Below are positions 45,730 through 56,959 of a DNA stretch of 64,000 nucleotides, piece after piece (position 1 is the first letter of the stretch; every line of letters begins with the position of its first letter). The stretch is from contig CM065802.1 of the NCBI GenBank assembly GCA_033398695.1, positions 75,750,096 to 75,814,095 on the forward strand, written 5' to 3'. Under the pieces are notes generated by a model. That model was not told where the DNA came from and searched no databases. It saw nothing but the letters and a program-made list of their open reading frames with translations. This DNA comes from Orobanche coerulescens. Its lineage: Eukaryota; Streptophyta; Magnoliopsida; Lamiales; Orobanchaceae. The position numbers and the translations under genes are program-made.

Positions 45730-46979
45730 TACTAATACTTAGTTTTATCTAAGTTTTTCATTTTGAACTTGTATTTAGACACGAGTTCAAATAATTCACA
45801 TATACCCTCTTCAGGAGGAATTCACTTAGTCGGTTGATCCACCAGACTATTTCAAAATGTATAAATATTTATAACTCAAAATAGTACATGTTGCGAATTT
45901 CACGTTCCTATTACTTTAGGAACCTCAAGTCCGTCAGGGACTTTCATATAGATATTCGCGTCCAATGACCCATAGAAAAATGTGGTGATGACATCACTAA
46001 TTGAATATCTATATTCATAATAATTGTCATATGTATATTAAATGACGAAATTTAGTGCCAACGGGAGAATATGTTTTGGGTATGCGCTTAAACCCTTGAT
46101 ATACTAATCTCGCTTATCTTTCACCACTTTATTTTATTTTGCGAGTTAAGCTTTGTCTCAATTGCTTATATTTTATTTAGTGCTTCAGGCACTCCACTAG
46201 CAATTGTTGAGACACAAAGTGTTGTCGACAACTATCATTCTTATAAACAATTCTCCCATATTCACAAAGTCAATGACAACTTCAACAAAATCAAATATTC
46301 AACATTTCCCATAACATTTGATTTGGTCGTCCCATAATCCAATACTGTAATTATTTAGTGCACGTGCAAATTAAGGTATTGAGATTCGCATCTTCGGAAC
46401 GATCCTCTTCAGGAGGTTTTTGAAGTGATGTTGTAGTTTAATCTATTTGTATTCCGCAGATTTTATCTTTAATACCAATAAAGAATACGTCTCTCACGCT
46501 TCTGGCGTCGAGGAGTATCAACAAATATATTTCGTTCACATTCGACTTTAGTTCTTTATGGTACATATACAGCTGGTATATGAGATTTCATCACTCCTTT
46601 GGCAATCAATAACTTGTTGAACTTCGAGTTCATAGTGCGTAAATTTAAATATCCAACCCCACGAGAATTTTCCGACTTTCTCTTATTTATATTTCATATC
46701 TCCCCCTAATATCGGAGATAGATTGGAATTGGATTAAAAAATCAATCCTCTTCGGTAGGTGCACTAATAACAGAGGGGGTGACCCAAATATTGTGCCTTT
46801 GATATGGATACTTGAATTTGAAATTCATCGCAACATGATCATTGGATAAAATAATATATCGCTTATAATTAATTCGATACTCATTGAATAAAGCTCCTTT
46901 TAGAGCCGACAATAAGAATATTGCCATATGAAATTATACCAATCCTTCGGGGATTGTCTTTCCATTCCTCAAGTAGAAA

Positions 46980-49400
46980 TTGAACAAATCAATATGACAT
47001 AAAGTTATGTATTTTTCATTTGAAATAAATACATGCAACTTCAAATATAAGTTGCTCACCACGAGCATGTATTTTTCTTCAAGAATATTAATTGTGCTAA
47101 CTCAGGAGCAACAATTTAAATCAAATATAATCATATATTACCGAAAATATGAAGTACTCATCAAGATATATGATATTCTTCAAAAGGATCAATTATGCTA
47201 CCTTGGAAGCAACAATTTATAAGCATATACCACCCAGAAGATAAAATACTCTAAAAGAGTATGTAAATATTAATTAAAAGTATTAATTGTGCTACATCAT
47301 GAGCAACAATTTATATCAATATGGTGATAATAAAAGCAATTCAATAACACAAGGCCATATAGAAAATATTCAAAATAATGCCCTTTTTTTGTTTAATATT
47401 CTTCAGGAATATTAACTTTAATTGATGTGTTTATCATAAATACTATCATAAAAATATGACTATATAACGTTGTGTTTTATCAAGAACATCAACAATTTCT
47501 TTTTAATAATCTTCTGGATTTAAAATTACAAATTCATGTTTCTTCATGAAACCATGAAAATATATCAATGTAATATATTAAAAGAATCATTACAAATAAT
47601 TTTATATCAATGATACAAGTATTATCATCAATATAATATGTAATAACTATCGTTATTACTCTTCTTCCAGAAGAAAGTGCAATAATTATTATGCAATTAA
47701 TCCAACATCTATAAGATATTGATGAAAATTGGTCAACTCAAAATAATACAATTTTAAGTGTATAAATGTACTTCATGATATTTACTAGTAATTTGTGATA
47801 TTTATCATACAATATGTGTGAATTTGTATTAATATATCTTCAGGATATATATCATAAATAAACATATAGTTAAATAATATATAAAAATAATATAAATAGA
47901 CTTTAACACCAAACACGTAAATTTAAACATGTAAATATTGAAAGTATTGGGATTAATAGACTTCTCGTCTAATAAGTGGTGAATATTATTTACATTGATA
48001 TTTTTTCTAATACCAATTTCTTTTCTTCAGAAATTATATATGTCATTTGTCTCACTTGTTATCGCGGAATCATACATATTTCAAGCGATAGTTTATAAAT
48101 CCATAGATTTATCGATACTTAGAAGATAATAGTGCAAAATCTTCGACCCTGTAGGAAGAAATTTAGTGGTTCTTCATGAACTGTCAATAAATTTAGCACT
48201 ACCTTTTTTTTTCCATACGAAAAGTATCATTCTAAAGATATCATGCATATTTGCACTTTGATGAGACAATAAATTATGACCACTATTTAATCCCAATAAC
48301 TTGGCATTCTATTCACAAAAAGAAGAAACAATATAAGCCAAGAATTTGAATGATACAAATATCTTCAGGATATTTGACCCTTTTATCACTAATTATATAA
48401 CAACGATCAATTCAAATCATACTCCAGGTATGATATCATATCTTATATTGATAAAAACTCACAATATATCATAAGAGATAATAAAATATTAAACTACGCA
48501 ATATATAAGATTATATATTGACATATAATCTTAAGATTATCATTTTCGTGTCCTTATCATTAACAGTTGATATAACTCCACAAGATAAAATTTATAAATA
48601 ATTATCCCCCTACAAGGATAAACTCTAAATTTTATCTACTTCGGGAGATAAAATTTGAGCCATGTAATATTGAAGTTTTTAATTTAATATTGTTCACTTC
48701 CAGGAACAACTTGATAGGAATATTCGATCACTCATTAATATTGCTATCATTGGAGCACAGTCGGATTATGATTGTGGAGTATATCATATCTTGTACAATC
48801 TCGATAGAGAATATTCTCAAATCATATTAATATTTTTTATTTGAGATATAAGTTATATTTTCCTTCAGGGATAATATCATGTTACATCAAGAGCATAATG
48901 ATTTAATTATGCTATTATATTTATAAGTAACAAATCAATATTCTTCAGGAATATTGTATCATCACATAATTCATGTATAAATAAGAATTATTCATTTAGA
49001 ATAGTAATATCCTTCAAGAATATTACAATTAATTGTGCTACTTCGGGAGCAATAATTTTAAGATCCATAATTGAATATACAAAGGGAAAAAAATAGTACG
49101 AGAATTAATCAAGGCTCGAAATAACTAAACTAAAATAGTTGCTTCTTCAAGAGCACTTACAATATTCTTCAGGAATATTATTTTGTATTTTTTATTAGGA
49201 ATTGCACAAATTATTAGATCTCATAGTGTTCTTCATGAACACATCATATTCAACTAGAATATGACGAGATAACGTTGTCCTTCTTCAAGGACTACAACAA
49301 ATCTTTTATCTTAATAATCTTCTGGATTATTAAGTATTGTTGAATCGTGTTTCTTTCGGAAACAAAGAGGAATATGATTTGATAATAAATTTTGAGGTCA
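46980..49400 (-). repeat. Micro-hairpin-rich internal region (minus-strand copy)
   Basis: Many short inverted repeats, for example 'aatattcttcaggaatatt', 'gtttcttcatgaaac' and 'aataatcttctggattatt', occur every few tens of bases. In element sense the 5-nt centre is often CTGAA, TTGAA or similar. The region has no open frame and matches the paralogous stretch at 56960-59600. Confidence 0.7.
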
Positions 49401-49947
49401 TCATATATATTATTTATATATGATGCACACAAAAATATAAAATTTAATAACTAAATATAATATATTTTTCCTCAAAATCATCATATGCAAGAAAGTTTTT
49501 GAAGGAGTAAATAGAATTAATACCTTTCACCAATGTAAAAAAAAAAGACTATTTCTGTTCGGATTTTTTTTATGCATGCAATACGTTTTAGAATCCGATC
49601 TTCACCGTTGAATTTGTAGATATGCTTGTCATGAATATACTGTAAAAATTTCATGATGATCCGACGGTTAACAAAATGGGAATCGCGATTTTAGCGCGAT
49701 CTCGCAGTGCAGAAAAGCTGCTCGCGTTTTTTTTTTATTTCGAAAATCGGAGAGAAAAAAAATTTTTTTACTCATAGAGTATCGTGCTGATAACGTGTTA
49801 TAAACATGAGAGAAAAAGAGAGAAATTGGAAGAGAAGAAGAATAATGTGTGTATTCTTATGAGGGCCAAAAGCCTTTATTTATAGGTACACATCTAGGGT
49901 TTCAGGGGTATAAAGGTTATTCATTAATAAATACATTAATTACAACA

Positions 49948-51073
49948 AACAGATTTAAGACTTGACATTTGGTAGTATAGGTCTTTTATGTCGTCAAGTG
50001 ATTTTATTCTTTATATGAAGGCTTAACTTAATTTCTTATAATAGGATGATATCAAAGACATAACTCGGATGATATCGCATGAAAGTAAAACATTGTATGC
50101 ATATATATATATATATATATATATAAATTGCTACAAAGAAGCTATTTGTAGTATCAAACAACCATAGCTTACCTTATAATAAGTTCATGCATCATTGTTG
50201 AGTTTATAAATACTAAAGAATATTGATTTCAAGTAGTAGAATTTTCACATATTACTATCTTTTGACACTAGTGGAAATTGGGTTACTCTAAAACAAAAAG
50301 ACGAAATAAAGATTATAATTCATTATAATATTATTAACTCTTAACATTTTGCTAGTAAAAAATTCCACTCACGCTATTCAAAGGCAAATGATCTAGCTTG
50401 TAATATGCAACTGAGAGTCACGATAGAATGTAGATCGACACTCTTACTTGAAAAATTATCACTTGTTTCCAAAATCTTCATCCCTGAAAAAAAAGTCTCA
50501 ATCTTCATCCTCAAAAAAGAAAAAAATTATTAAGCTAACCTAAATACAATTAAGCTAACGTAATTGTTACAAATACAATTACAAATGAAGCACCATTCCT
50601 AGTTGCATATATAATGACGTCCTATTCTTCAAAGAAACAATACAATTAATAAACAACCCAAATATATTTTACTCTATAATTTAATCCTCATTTAAAGAGG
50701 CTACTAAATTTCACGTCTTTTCAATTATCCATCCACCTCATTTAAAGAGGCTATTGAACTTCACGTCTTTTCAATTATCCATTCATAATCAACTTTGTAC
50801 ATTTTCCACTTTATTTAAATTAAATGCATCATTTTGATTTTAATTGTCAATAACGTACTTTGTCAATTTAACATCAAATGAATTGTGTGGTAATCGTTGA
50901 ATAAGACTCAATTGATAATTGATTTTTTAATTTTATATTATTACATTTAATCTCAATCTATTTTATAATTTTATTTATCTTATATAAAAATTAAGTCATT
51001 AATTAAAACTAATTAAAACTCATAAGATAAGATAAGATATATATAGATAGATGAGTAGCCTCAACCCTAAATT
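49948..51073. other. Intergenic DNA downstream of the P450
   Basis: It holds a TA microsatellite at 50101-50126 and a 50-bp direct duplication (50687-50736 and 50737-50785). The rest is AT-rich without recognised features; the 3' untranslated end of the P450 must lie in the right part, where AT-rich stretches offer several possible poly(A) signals but none is decisive. Confidence 0.6.
50687..50785. repeat. 50-bp tandem duplication
   Basis: Two adjacent copies of a sequence starting CTCATTTAAAGAGGCTA differ at a few positions ('ctaaatttc' against 'ttgaacttc'). Confidence 0.85.
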
Positions 51074-52678
51074 CTAAGCTGATTCAACCCTAGGAAAGAT
51101 GCGAGCCTGCAGAGGATTCTTCATGACAACAGTGAATTCTTGCTTCTCAGAAAGATCAACACTATTAGTATCTCCATCCACAGGCACCCATTTGAAAAAC
51201 CAAACCAAGTTCGCAACAAAATATTCCAGATGAAGCAGAGCCAGAGAGGAACCTGGACATATTCTCCTTCCAGCACCAAAAGGCATCATTTTTATCTCTC
51301 TGCTTCCGGTGATATCGAACCCATCACGATCCACCTGATGATCAACAAGATTATTGTCTGGAGTATTCAAGAATCTTTCGGGCTTGAACTCCATTGGATT
51401 TTCCCATACGTTTGGATCCCAACCCAAATCCGCCACCATGACATTCACCGTGGCGTTCTTGGGGATTACGTAGCCTTCCAACTCCACTTCCTCTGATACA
51501 CAGTGCGGGAGCAGGAAATGACCTGGTGGGTGCCGCCGCAGAGCTTCCATGACCACCGCTTTGAGGTATGGCAGTTTCTGCAAATCTTCCTCTTTCACGA
51601 ACCCTCCTTGTGGTAGTAGCTTATTTTCTCCGACGACCCGGTGAATCTCTTGGTAAGTCTTTTCTTGAATTTCAGGAAACTTGACCAGATTAGCCATAAT
51701 CCACTGCAACGCCGTGGCGGTAGTATCAGTGCCGGCGTTGAGGAATTCCGAACAAATGCTCACGATTTTATTCATATTGAGCTTCCTCTTCCCCTCCTCC
51801 GCCTCCTCTGTGAGTTGCAAATCGACAAGTGTGTCGACATAAGCCACAATATCCGTTTCTAAATCTCGTCCTTCATGTGCTCGATGTTTTGCCTCAATAC
51901 GAGCTTTGATGAGAGGAATTAGAATATTTTCTTGATCCTGCCGAAGCTGAAAAAGCTCACTCCACAGATTGGGGAAGATAATCTTGCTGATGAATTTTGG
52001 AAATAAATTGAGAACATTGAATCCACCTAATCTCAAGAGCAACTTCCGCTGAATAGTTTCGATTTCTTTGATATGATCCTCATCAAGCTTATCTCCGAAA
52101 CACATAAGCGCTAGAAGACAGAACATTGCATACTGGAAGTGGTCCATGACTTTCACCGGCTGGTGGTCAGACTCGCGAGATTTCAGTCGCCCGACGAGGA
52201 TTCCCAGCACCCACTTGCGGGCGGCTGAGTAAGTTTTAATTCTTGAAGGGTGAAGAATTTCTGAAGTGAGGTTGCGGCGGAGGATGCGCCAAGTTGGTCC
52301 GTATGCGGCGGAGCTGATATTATGCTGGTTGCTGCCGAACACCTTGCTTGCAAGTGGGGGTTCTGGCCGGTTGGAGAAGACGGCGCCGTTCTGAACAAGA
52401 GCCTTGTGAGCTAGAGAATGGCTGCCGATGAAAATGGTGGGTCGAGAACTCCGGATCCAGAAGGTGATGATCGGACCGTGCTTGTCTTTAAGGTCCCGCA
52501 GGATAAGTTCTATGTCGGAGAAGGACTTCCTAAGCAACCATAAATCTCCGATTACCGGCAGCCTACGACCTCCCGGCGGGAGGTGGCGTCGCAGGTTACT
52601 GTTGTCAGTAACTTTTAGTACAGATTTTAGGTAGGCACAAATGCAGAAAGTTGCGATGATAAAAAACCAGCTATCCAT
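51074..52678 (-). CDS. Cytochrome P450, CYP89A-like monooxygenase
   Basis: The intact intronless gene encodes 534 residues. P450s use NADPH-P450 reductase electrons to insert oxygen into a substrate, normally at the ER membrane. Seen in order: a hydrophobic N-terminal anchor (about 4-20), a proline-rich hinge LPPGGRRLPVIGD (33-45), the C-helix W130...R134, the I-helix AGTDTT (315-320), ExxR at E378-R381, PERF (433-436) and the heme loop FGAGRRICPG (467-476) with Cys474 as iron ligand. The C-terminal 'FTVVMKNPLQARIFPR' and lack of introns are typical of the plant CYP89 family. In Arabidopsis CYP89A9 acts in chlorophyll breakdown, but most members have unknown substrates, so I do not assign a reaction. 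It is the only intact host gene in the window and is flanked by repeats. Confidence 0.95.
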   Translation of the reverse strand: MDSWFFIIATFCICAYLKSVLKVTDNSNLRRHLPPGGRRLPVIGDLWLLRKSFSDIELILRDLKDKHGPIITFWIRSSRPTIFIGSHSLAHKALVQNGAVFSNRPEPPLASKVFGSNQHNISSAAYGPTWRILRRNLTSEILHPSRIKTYSAARKWVLGILVGRLKSRESDHQPVKVMDHFQYAMFCLLALMCFGDKLDEDHIKEIETIQRKLLLRLGGFNVLNLFPKFISKIIFPNLWSELFQLRQDQENILIPLIKARIEAKHRAHEGRDLETDIVAYVDTLVDLQLTEEAEEGKRKLNMNKIVSICSEFLNAGTDTTATALQWIMANLVKFPEIQEKTYQEIHRVVGENKLLPQGGFVKEEDLQKLPYLKAVVMEALRRHPPGHFLLPHCVSEEVELEGYVIPKNATVNVMVADLGWDPNVWENPMEFKPERFLNTPDNNLVDHQVDRDGFDITGSREIKMMPFGAGRRICPGSSLALLHLEYFVANLVWFFKWVPVDGDTNSVDLSEKQEFTVVMKNPLQARIFPRVESA

Positions 52679-52712
52679 TTTTACTTTGGGAGATAAATCA
52701 GAAGGCTTTTGC

Positions 52713-52722
52713 TTTATATAAA
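52713..52722 (-). promoter_or_regulatory. Putative TATA box of the P450 gene
   Basis: TTTATATAAA lies 35 bp upstream of the ATG. If used, transcription would start only a few bases before the start codon, giving a very short leader. A weaker upstream promoter cannot be excluded. Confidence 0.5.
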
Positions 52723-52739
52723 TCAGAAGTCAGACCTCC

Positions 52740-53263
52740 ATTATCTCCTCTTTCATTTTTATATTACTGTTGTCTTGCACAATGGGTCACCTACGTCATC
52801 TGGACCGACTATGGAGGATCGAGTCAAACATTTTTTGAACGGATTTTCCTTGCACAAGAAGATAAACCCAGCCGGAATAGTGTAGGGTCATTTGATCATT
52901 GAATAAATATAGAAAGTAAAAAACACCTTAAACTTTATTATTGCAAGGTTTGATTTTTACTGTATTCAATTTTTCTTTGACAGTTTTCTGTGATTTATAT
53001 TTACGAAGAAATATAGTCGAACTTGTTATATTCGTTTTGACATATACGTTCAAAATATAATTTTTTTTAATTATTTTTAGTGACGAATAATATATGTATT
53101 AACAGTTATTATTATGTACCACAAACATGAAAGCTCTAATGTTGCAAAAACTAATTTGCACGCCTTAGTCCAACAGGGCTTTATCTTTTGTAACTAAGAT
53201 TACTGTTTTTTATTTTAAAATTTTTGAACAAATTTTAATAAAGTGCTTTATAACTGATATATT
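52740..53263. other. Intergenic DNA upstream of the P450
   Basis: AT-rich with no coding signal. The stretch at about 53198-53265 ('actgttttttattttaa') resembles 53787-53820, so similar sequence flanks the SINE on both sides. Confidence 0.5.
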
Positions 53264-53706
53264 ATACTTTTTTTTTTTTTTGATAACTAAGTGATCCCAG
53301 TTTAGCCGGACTAATTCTAGTCCCACAATGAACTCACTCCTAACCCATTGAGAGAAGTAAATCGCGAGTCGCTCGAACAATTCCAGGGTTCCCAATGCTT
53401 TTTCTGTATACTTCTGTGCACAAAGAGAAGCCCTTAACTGATTAATAATACCAAGTTCCCAAAGACAGCTTGAGAATAATGGCTGATTGGTCAAGACTCT
53501 CCGGTTCCCAAAGAAGGAAATACTCCCACACTGCCGCTTGACGTGAGATTAAACATTGATTAGCGGTCGCTCGAGCTAGCCCCGGGGAGCTAGAGGATCA
53601 TAAAGAAAAAAAACCTCCTCTTTCACCTCCTTTGTGGGAATTGAACCCAAGACCTCTCAAATGTGTGTCTTTAAAGGTATGTGTCCTACCACTGGATCAC
53701 CAACCA
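53264..53706 (-). mobile_element. tRNA-derived SINE, minus strand
   Basis: On the minus strand the head resembles a tRNA, with a box A-like TGGTGATCCAGTGG (53690-53703) and a box B GGTTCAATTCC (53637-53647). A non-coding body follows, and the element ends in a poly(A) run (T-run on plus strand at about 53265-53281). Such elements are transcribed by RNA polymerase III and copied by LINE proteins. The spacing of boxes A and B fits a tRNA-like promoter. A clear target duplication was not found, and the body is long for a plant SINE, so it may be composite. Confidence 0.6.
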
Positions 53707-53919
53707 ATTCCAATTTTTATGTACTCTATCCCAATTTTTTAAGTAACCCAATTTTTTTCATCTTTTTTTCCTTATCTCAAGTAAGATGACTGTTTTTTAT
53801 TTTAATATTTTTGGGCATGCTAACAGTGCATTTTTACAACTTAAATTGTATTTTAATTAGATTGTAAATTTTAATAAAAAAAATCGTAAAAATTGATTTT
53901 AACTTTTCTAAAATAATTG
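53707..53919. other. Short AT-rich spacer
   Basis: Nothing recognised apart from a stretch similar to 53198-53230. Confidence 0.4.
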
Positions 53920-55466
53920 ATGAAAGAGATAAATTCACCACTAGAAGGGGTTTGAATAGTGGTAATGCGGAATATCGAATTTTCTCGCGAATAAAAGAAA
54001 ACTGTGCAGAAAGTAAAAGACTCAAAGATTTATAGAGATTCGGCAACTTGCCTACGTCCTCTCTCCGACTTCTTTTTCTATTGGCTCAAGAACAACCACA
54101 CATTTGTCTCGTCTTCGATCGGTCCGAGTACAACAATCGTTACAACCGCTTGTCTTCTATTGGTCCAAGCGCAACCACTCTCAAAATAAATTTTGTTTAT
54201 TTAGTGTTCTATCGGAACTAGATAATTCTTACTTACGAATATTGGAGTGTAATCCTAATAATGCCGGATCAAAGATCCTAATAACACCGGATTAGTGACT
54301 CTTAATTCGTTTCTCTAACGCTCTTGTATGAGTGATGCAACACTCACAACCAAATGAAAAGAATACAAAGTATATTAAATATTACAATGTGTATCACTCT
54401 TTATATCTTTTTCCTCACAACTTAGAATGCAATAATAGATAGAAATCTGAGCTCAAGAATGCTTTGAATGCTTATATACTTGAATGTTTGAAGTTGTATG
54501 TAAGAGATGTCCTATGGGTATTTATAGTGTCAAGTCCTTGTTCATATACTGAGAAATGTATTATTAGCGTGCGCTAATAATCCTTCATAGCGTGCGTTAA
54601 CGAGCTTTGACTTGACTGATGTGAATGGTCATTAAACTGTACCAACGGTCATAATACACGTCTAGCGTGCGCTAGTCGGTCTTCTGTAGCGTGCGTTATC
54701 GTCGGTCAACAGGTCTTCACTTTTGACTGTTGAATCTTGTCGGCTTGTCTCCCCAACGTCTCTTTTACAACGGATAAAATGTACTCAGCATGCGCTAGTG
54801 CTGATACATTAGCGTGCGCTAACATTATTTTATGTTAGTTTTCCAGATTTTACGGATCTCCTTTTTGACAATTGCGTTCCAACGGATAGGTTGACTAATG
54901 GTAGGAATTTGAACGTTTAGCGTGCGCTAACAAATGTATTGTAGTGTGCGCTACGACCTTTCCATATAACGTATGTTAGCTTGTTTAGCGTACGTAATTG
55001 CTTCCTTGATTTGAGTCCAGAGCCTACTGGACTACCAATATGATTTCCGGTAGCGTGCGCAAGGTTTGACATGTAACGTGCGTTAAGGCCTCTGAATAGC
55101 GTACGTAAGTGTACGTCCGTAGCGTGCGCAAATGCTTTTCCTTTTTCTGTCCAGACCTTACTGACTCTCTGCCTTGAGTGTGATAGCGTGCGCTGTAGAT
55201 AGATGATAGCGTGCGCTAAGATTGACAACTTTAGCGTGCGCTGATATTGTAGGATTTGCGTGCGCTATCCATCAGGTAACTCCAACTTGACTGCAGATTA
55301 CTTATCTGACTGCAGATGACTTTCCCTCGATAGCGTGCGCTACCATTCATTCTGTAGCGTGCGCTAGGAACAGAATTTTCCTTTAATATAACAGCTCGAT
55401 AGGATAGATTTTGGTTAAATGTTTTGAATATAATCATCATCAAAATACTTTGAATCAACATAAACA
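53920..55466 (-). mobile_element. SIRE-like Ty1/copia LTR (solo or remnant), minus strand
   Basis: The minus-strand start TGTTTATGTTGATTC (55466) continues with 'TTTTGATGATGATTATATTC', and the other end has 'CCCCTTCTAGTGGTGAATTT' in sense. Both are features I associate with SIRE/Maximus-type copia LTRs. A TATA box (CTATAAATACCC, 54516-54527) separates a palindrome-rich U3 from about 0.6 kb of transcribed sequence. No internal domain is present nearby. The exact 3' boundary and a target duplication were not established. Confidence 0.6.
54516..55366 (-). promoter_or_regulatory. SIRE-like LTR TATA box and ten palindrome pairs
   Basis: About twenty copies of TTAGCGTGCGCTAA or variants lie upstream of the TATA box. 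Equivalent bases are 54566/54589, 54664/54688, 54787/54811, 54919/54943, 54969/54987, 55052/55076, 55098/55121, 55184/55208, 55233/55257 and 55332/55356. Nine of the ten pairs are 23-24 bp apart and one is 18. The same motif serves the gypsy elements I and II, which belong to a different superfamily, so either both use the same host factor or the module has moved between elements. Confidence 0.8.
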
Positions 55467-56454
55467 TATTTATAATGTTGAAGTTGGAATAATGTTATTA
55501 GAAATATAAACGAAATATATTGAAGAACACTTCAATTGTAATTGGGTTTGGAAATTCATTTTTGAGACGTAGTCGTGAACCACAGCCAACTCAACCTTAT
55601 CCCTATTTGACCAACTTTTTGAGTCTGTCCCTAATCTTATCTGGAACTTGAAAGTTCGATCCGATTCGAGATATTCGGTTCGAATAAATTCGATTCGGCC
55701 CCTCAAATTTAAAGTCAAACCATAATATTTGGGGTTCACAAATCAAACGGTTTGGCTCTTTCGGTTACTGTAGCAAGGCCCTTAAAAATAACCCTCCCTC
55801 AATCTTAGTCCATTTAACCAAAAACCCAGTCCAACTAAATCTATTAATCCATTTAAGCAAGAAACCAGCCCTAGTCCATTTAAGAAAAAACCCAACCCTA
55901 GCCCAACTAAGTCATTTAGCCCTAGTTCGGTCCGATCGTCAAAGGGCTTAGAAGCCCGTTTGATCAGTTTTCCTTAGATATAATGTAAACATACGTTGAG
56001 AATCTGATAAAGATACAAAATTATCATCATTTATCTCATCTTTTTTATTTCTCAGCAACTCTCATCCATTTACTTTAGTCACTCATAAAAAATTTGAAAC
56101 GTTTAGTCAAACGGTTAGACTCAATTTGCAAAAGTCCGGTTCGGTTCGAGGTGTTCAAACGTATACTCAAACGTTAAATTCTAAGATTCGACACTTTCAA
56201 ACGTGTTCGAATCTTAGGTTCTACTCTTTCAAACATATACTCAAATATATCATAATTCGATATAATTCGGTCCGTTTATAGTTATAATCTTATCTAACCC
56301 TCCTGAGAAAAAAATATTTATTGTAAAAAATTTAAGATATAAAATTGAAGTGCATTTATGGGTGACCACAGTTGCCGTTTGAATCGGTTTTTTTATGAAT
56401 AAAAAATTGAACTGCATTATGAAAAAGCTTAGTTAAACCATAAAATTATGATTA
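55467..56454. other. Intergenic DNA with old repeats
   Basis: It contains low-complexity text such as 'ccctagtccatttaag' and 'ggttcgaggtgttcaaacg' reminiscent of old dispersed repeats. The minus-strand frame 55470-55739 has no recognisable domain. Confidence 0.45.
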
Positions 56455-56608
56455 TGTTGTAATTAATGTATTTATTAATGAATGACCTTTATACCTCCGA
56501 AACTCTAGATGTGTACCTATAAATAAAGGCCTTTGCCCCTCATAAGAATACACACTCTATTCTTCTTCTCTTTTATTTTCCTCTTTTTTTTCTCTCAAGT
56601 TCATAACA
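56455..56608 (+). mobile_element. Element V 5' LTR
   Basis: 154 bp, with a TATA box at 56518-56525 (TATAAATA) and a pyrimidine-rich transcribed end. It shares sequence with 49796-49947 (minus) and 62270-62432. Confidence 0.9.
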
Positions 56609-56622
56609 CGTTATCAGCACGA
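56609..56622 (+). other. Primer-binding region of element V
   Basis: CGTTATCAGCACG directly after the LTR is the usual primer site in Ale/Retrofit-type copia elements. Confidence 0.7.
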
Positions 56623-56959
56623 TCTCTCTCAAAAAGAATTTTTTTTCTTACTCATTAGCGCACGTACTCTATTTTCACAGAAAGGTAGAATTGCGTTCTG
56701 ATTTTCTTTTATCTTCTTTGTCTTTTATTCTCGATCTGTATTCTTATGACTATGGCTACAGATCTGTATTCTTCTTCTTCTTCCAAAAAAAAAAAAGTTC
56801 TGATTATATGTAGATTTAGACTTAATTATATAATTGTAATTTTAATGTAGATTATATGCATATTTCATATATTCTCTACTAATTATTCTGATTTCACTAT
56901 CATCATACATAAATAATATATATGATGATCTAAGAAATCTATTATCAAATCGATAAATT

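Larger units (their letters stand above)
45052..49947 (-). mobile_element. Decayed Ty1/copia element (Ale/Retrofit-like), main part, minus strand
   Basis: The 5' LTR is at 49796-49947 (TGTTGTAATTAATG ... TTTATAACA), followed by CGTTATCAGCACG, the primer-binding region typical of this lineage. The internal part runs leftwards to 45052, where element I interrupts; the rest is at 16005-16330. Residual pol is visible at 45342-45729 ('RGPEVPYLYAIEAL', 'EVNMLAKFNISPRRRMWNGV'), the end of RT and start of RNase H. From about 46980 to 49400 the DNA is non-coding and packed with short inverted repeats. It is paralogous to 56455-62270. Confidence 0.85.

Noticed and set aside
53637..53703. tRNA gene
   Set aside because: Boxes A and B are present, but no cloverleaf with acceptor and anticodon stems closes, and a long body with poly(A) follows; a SINE is the better reading.
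54516..55366. CRISPR-like pattern of short palindromic repeats with even spacing
   Set aside because: Repeats are only 12-14 bp with linkers of about 10 bp, occur in plant LTRs beside TATA boxes, and no cas-like gene exists. They are promoter-proximal palindromes, not a CRISPR array.
55470..55739. Minus-strand 89-codon frame
   Set aside because: No recognised motif, and it lies in old repeat-like sequence between an LTR and a copia element.
56655..56670. Single TTAGCGCACGT word after the element V LTR
   Set aside because: A lone partial copy without phased neighbours; it may be chance and is not counted as part of the palindrome arrays.
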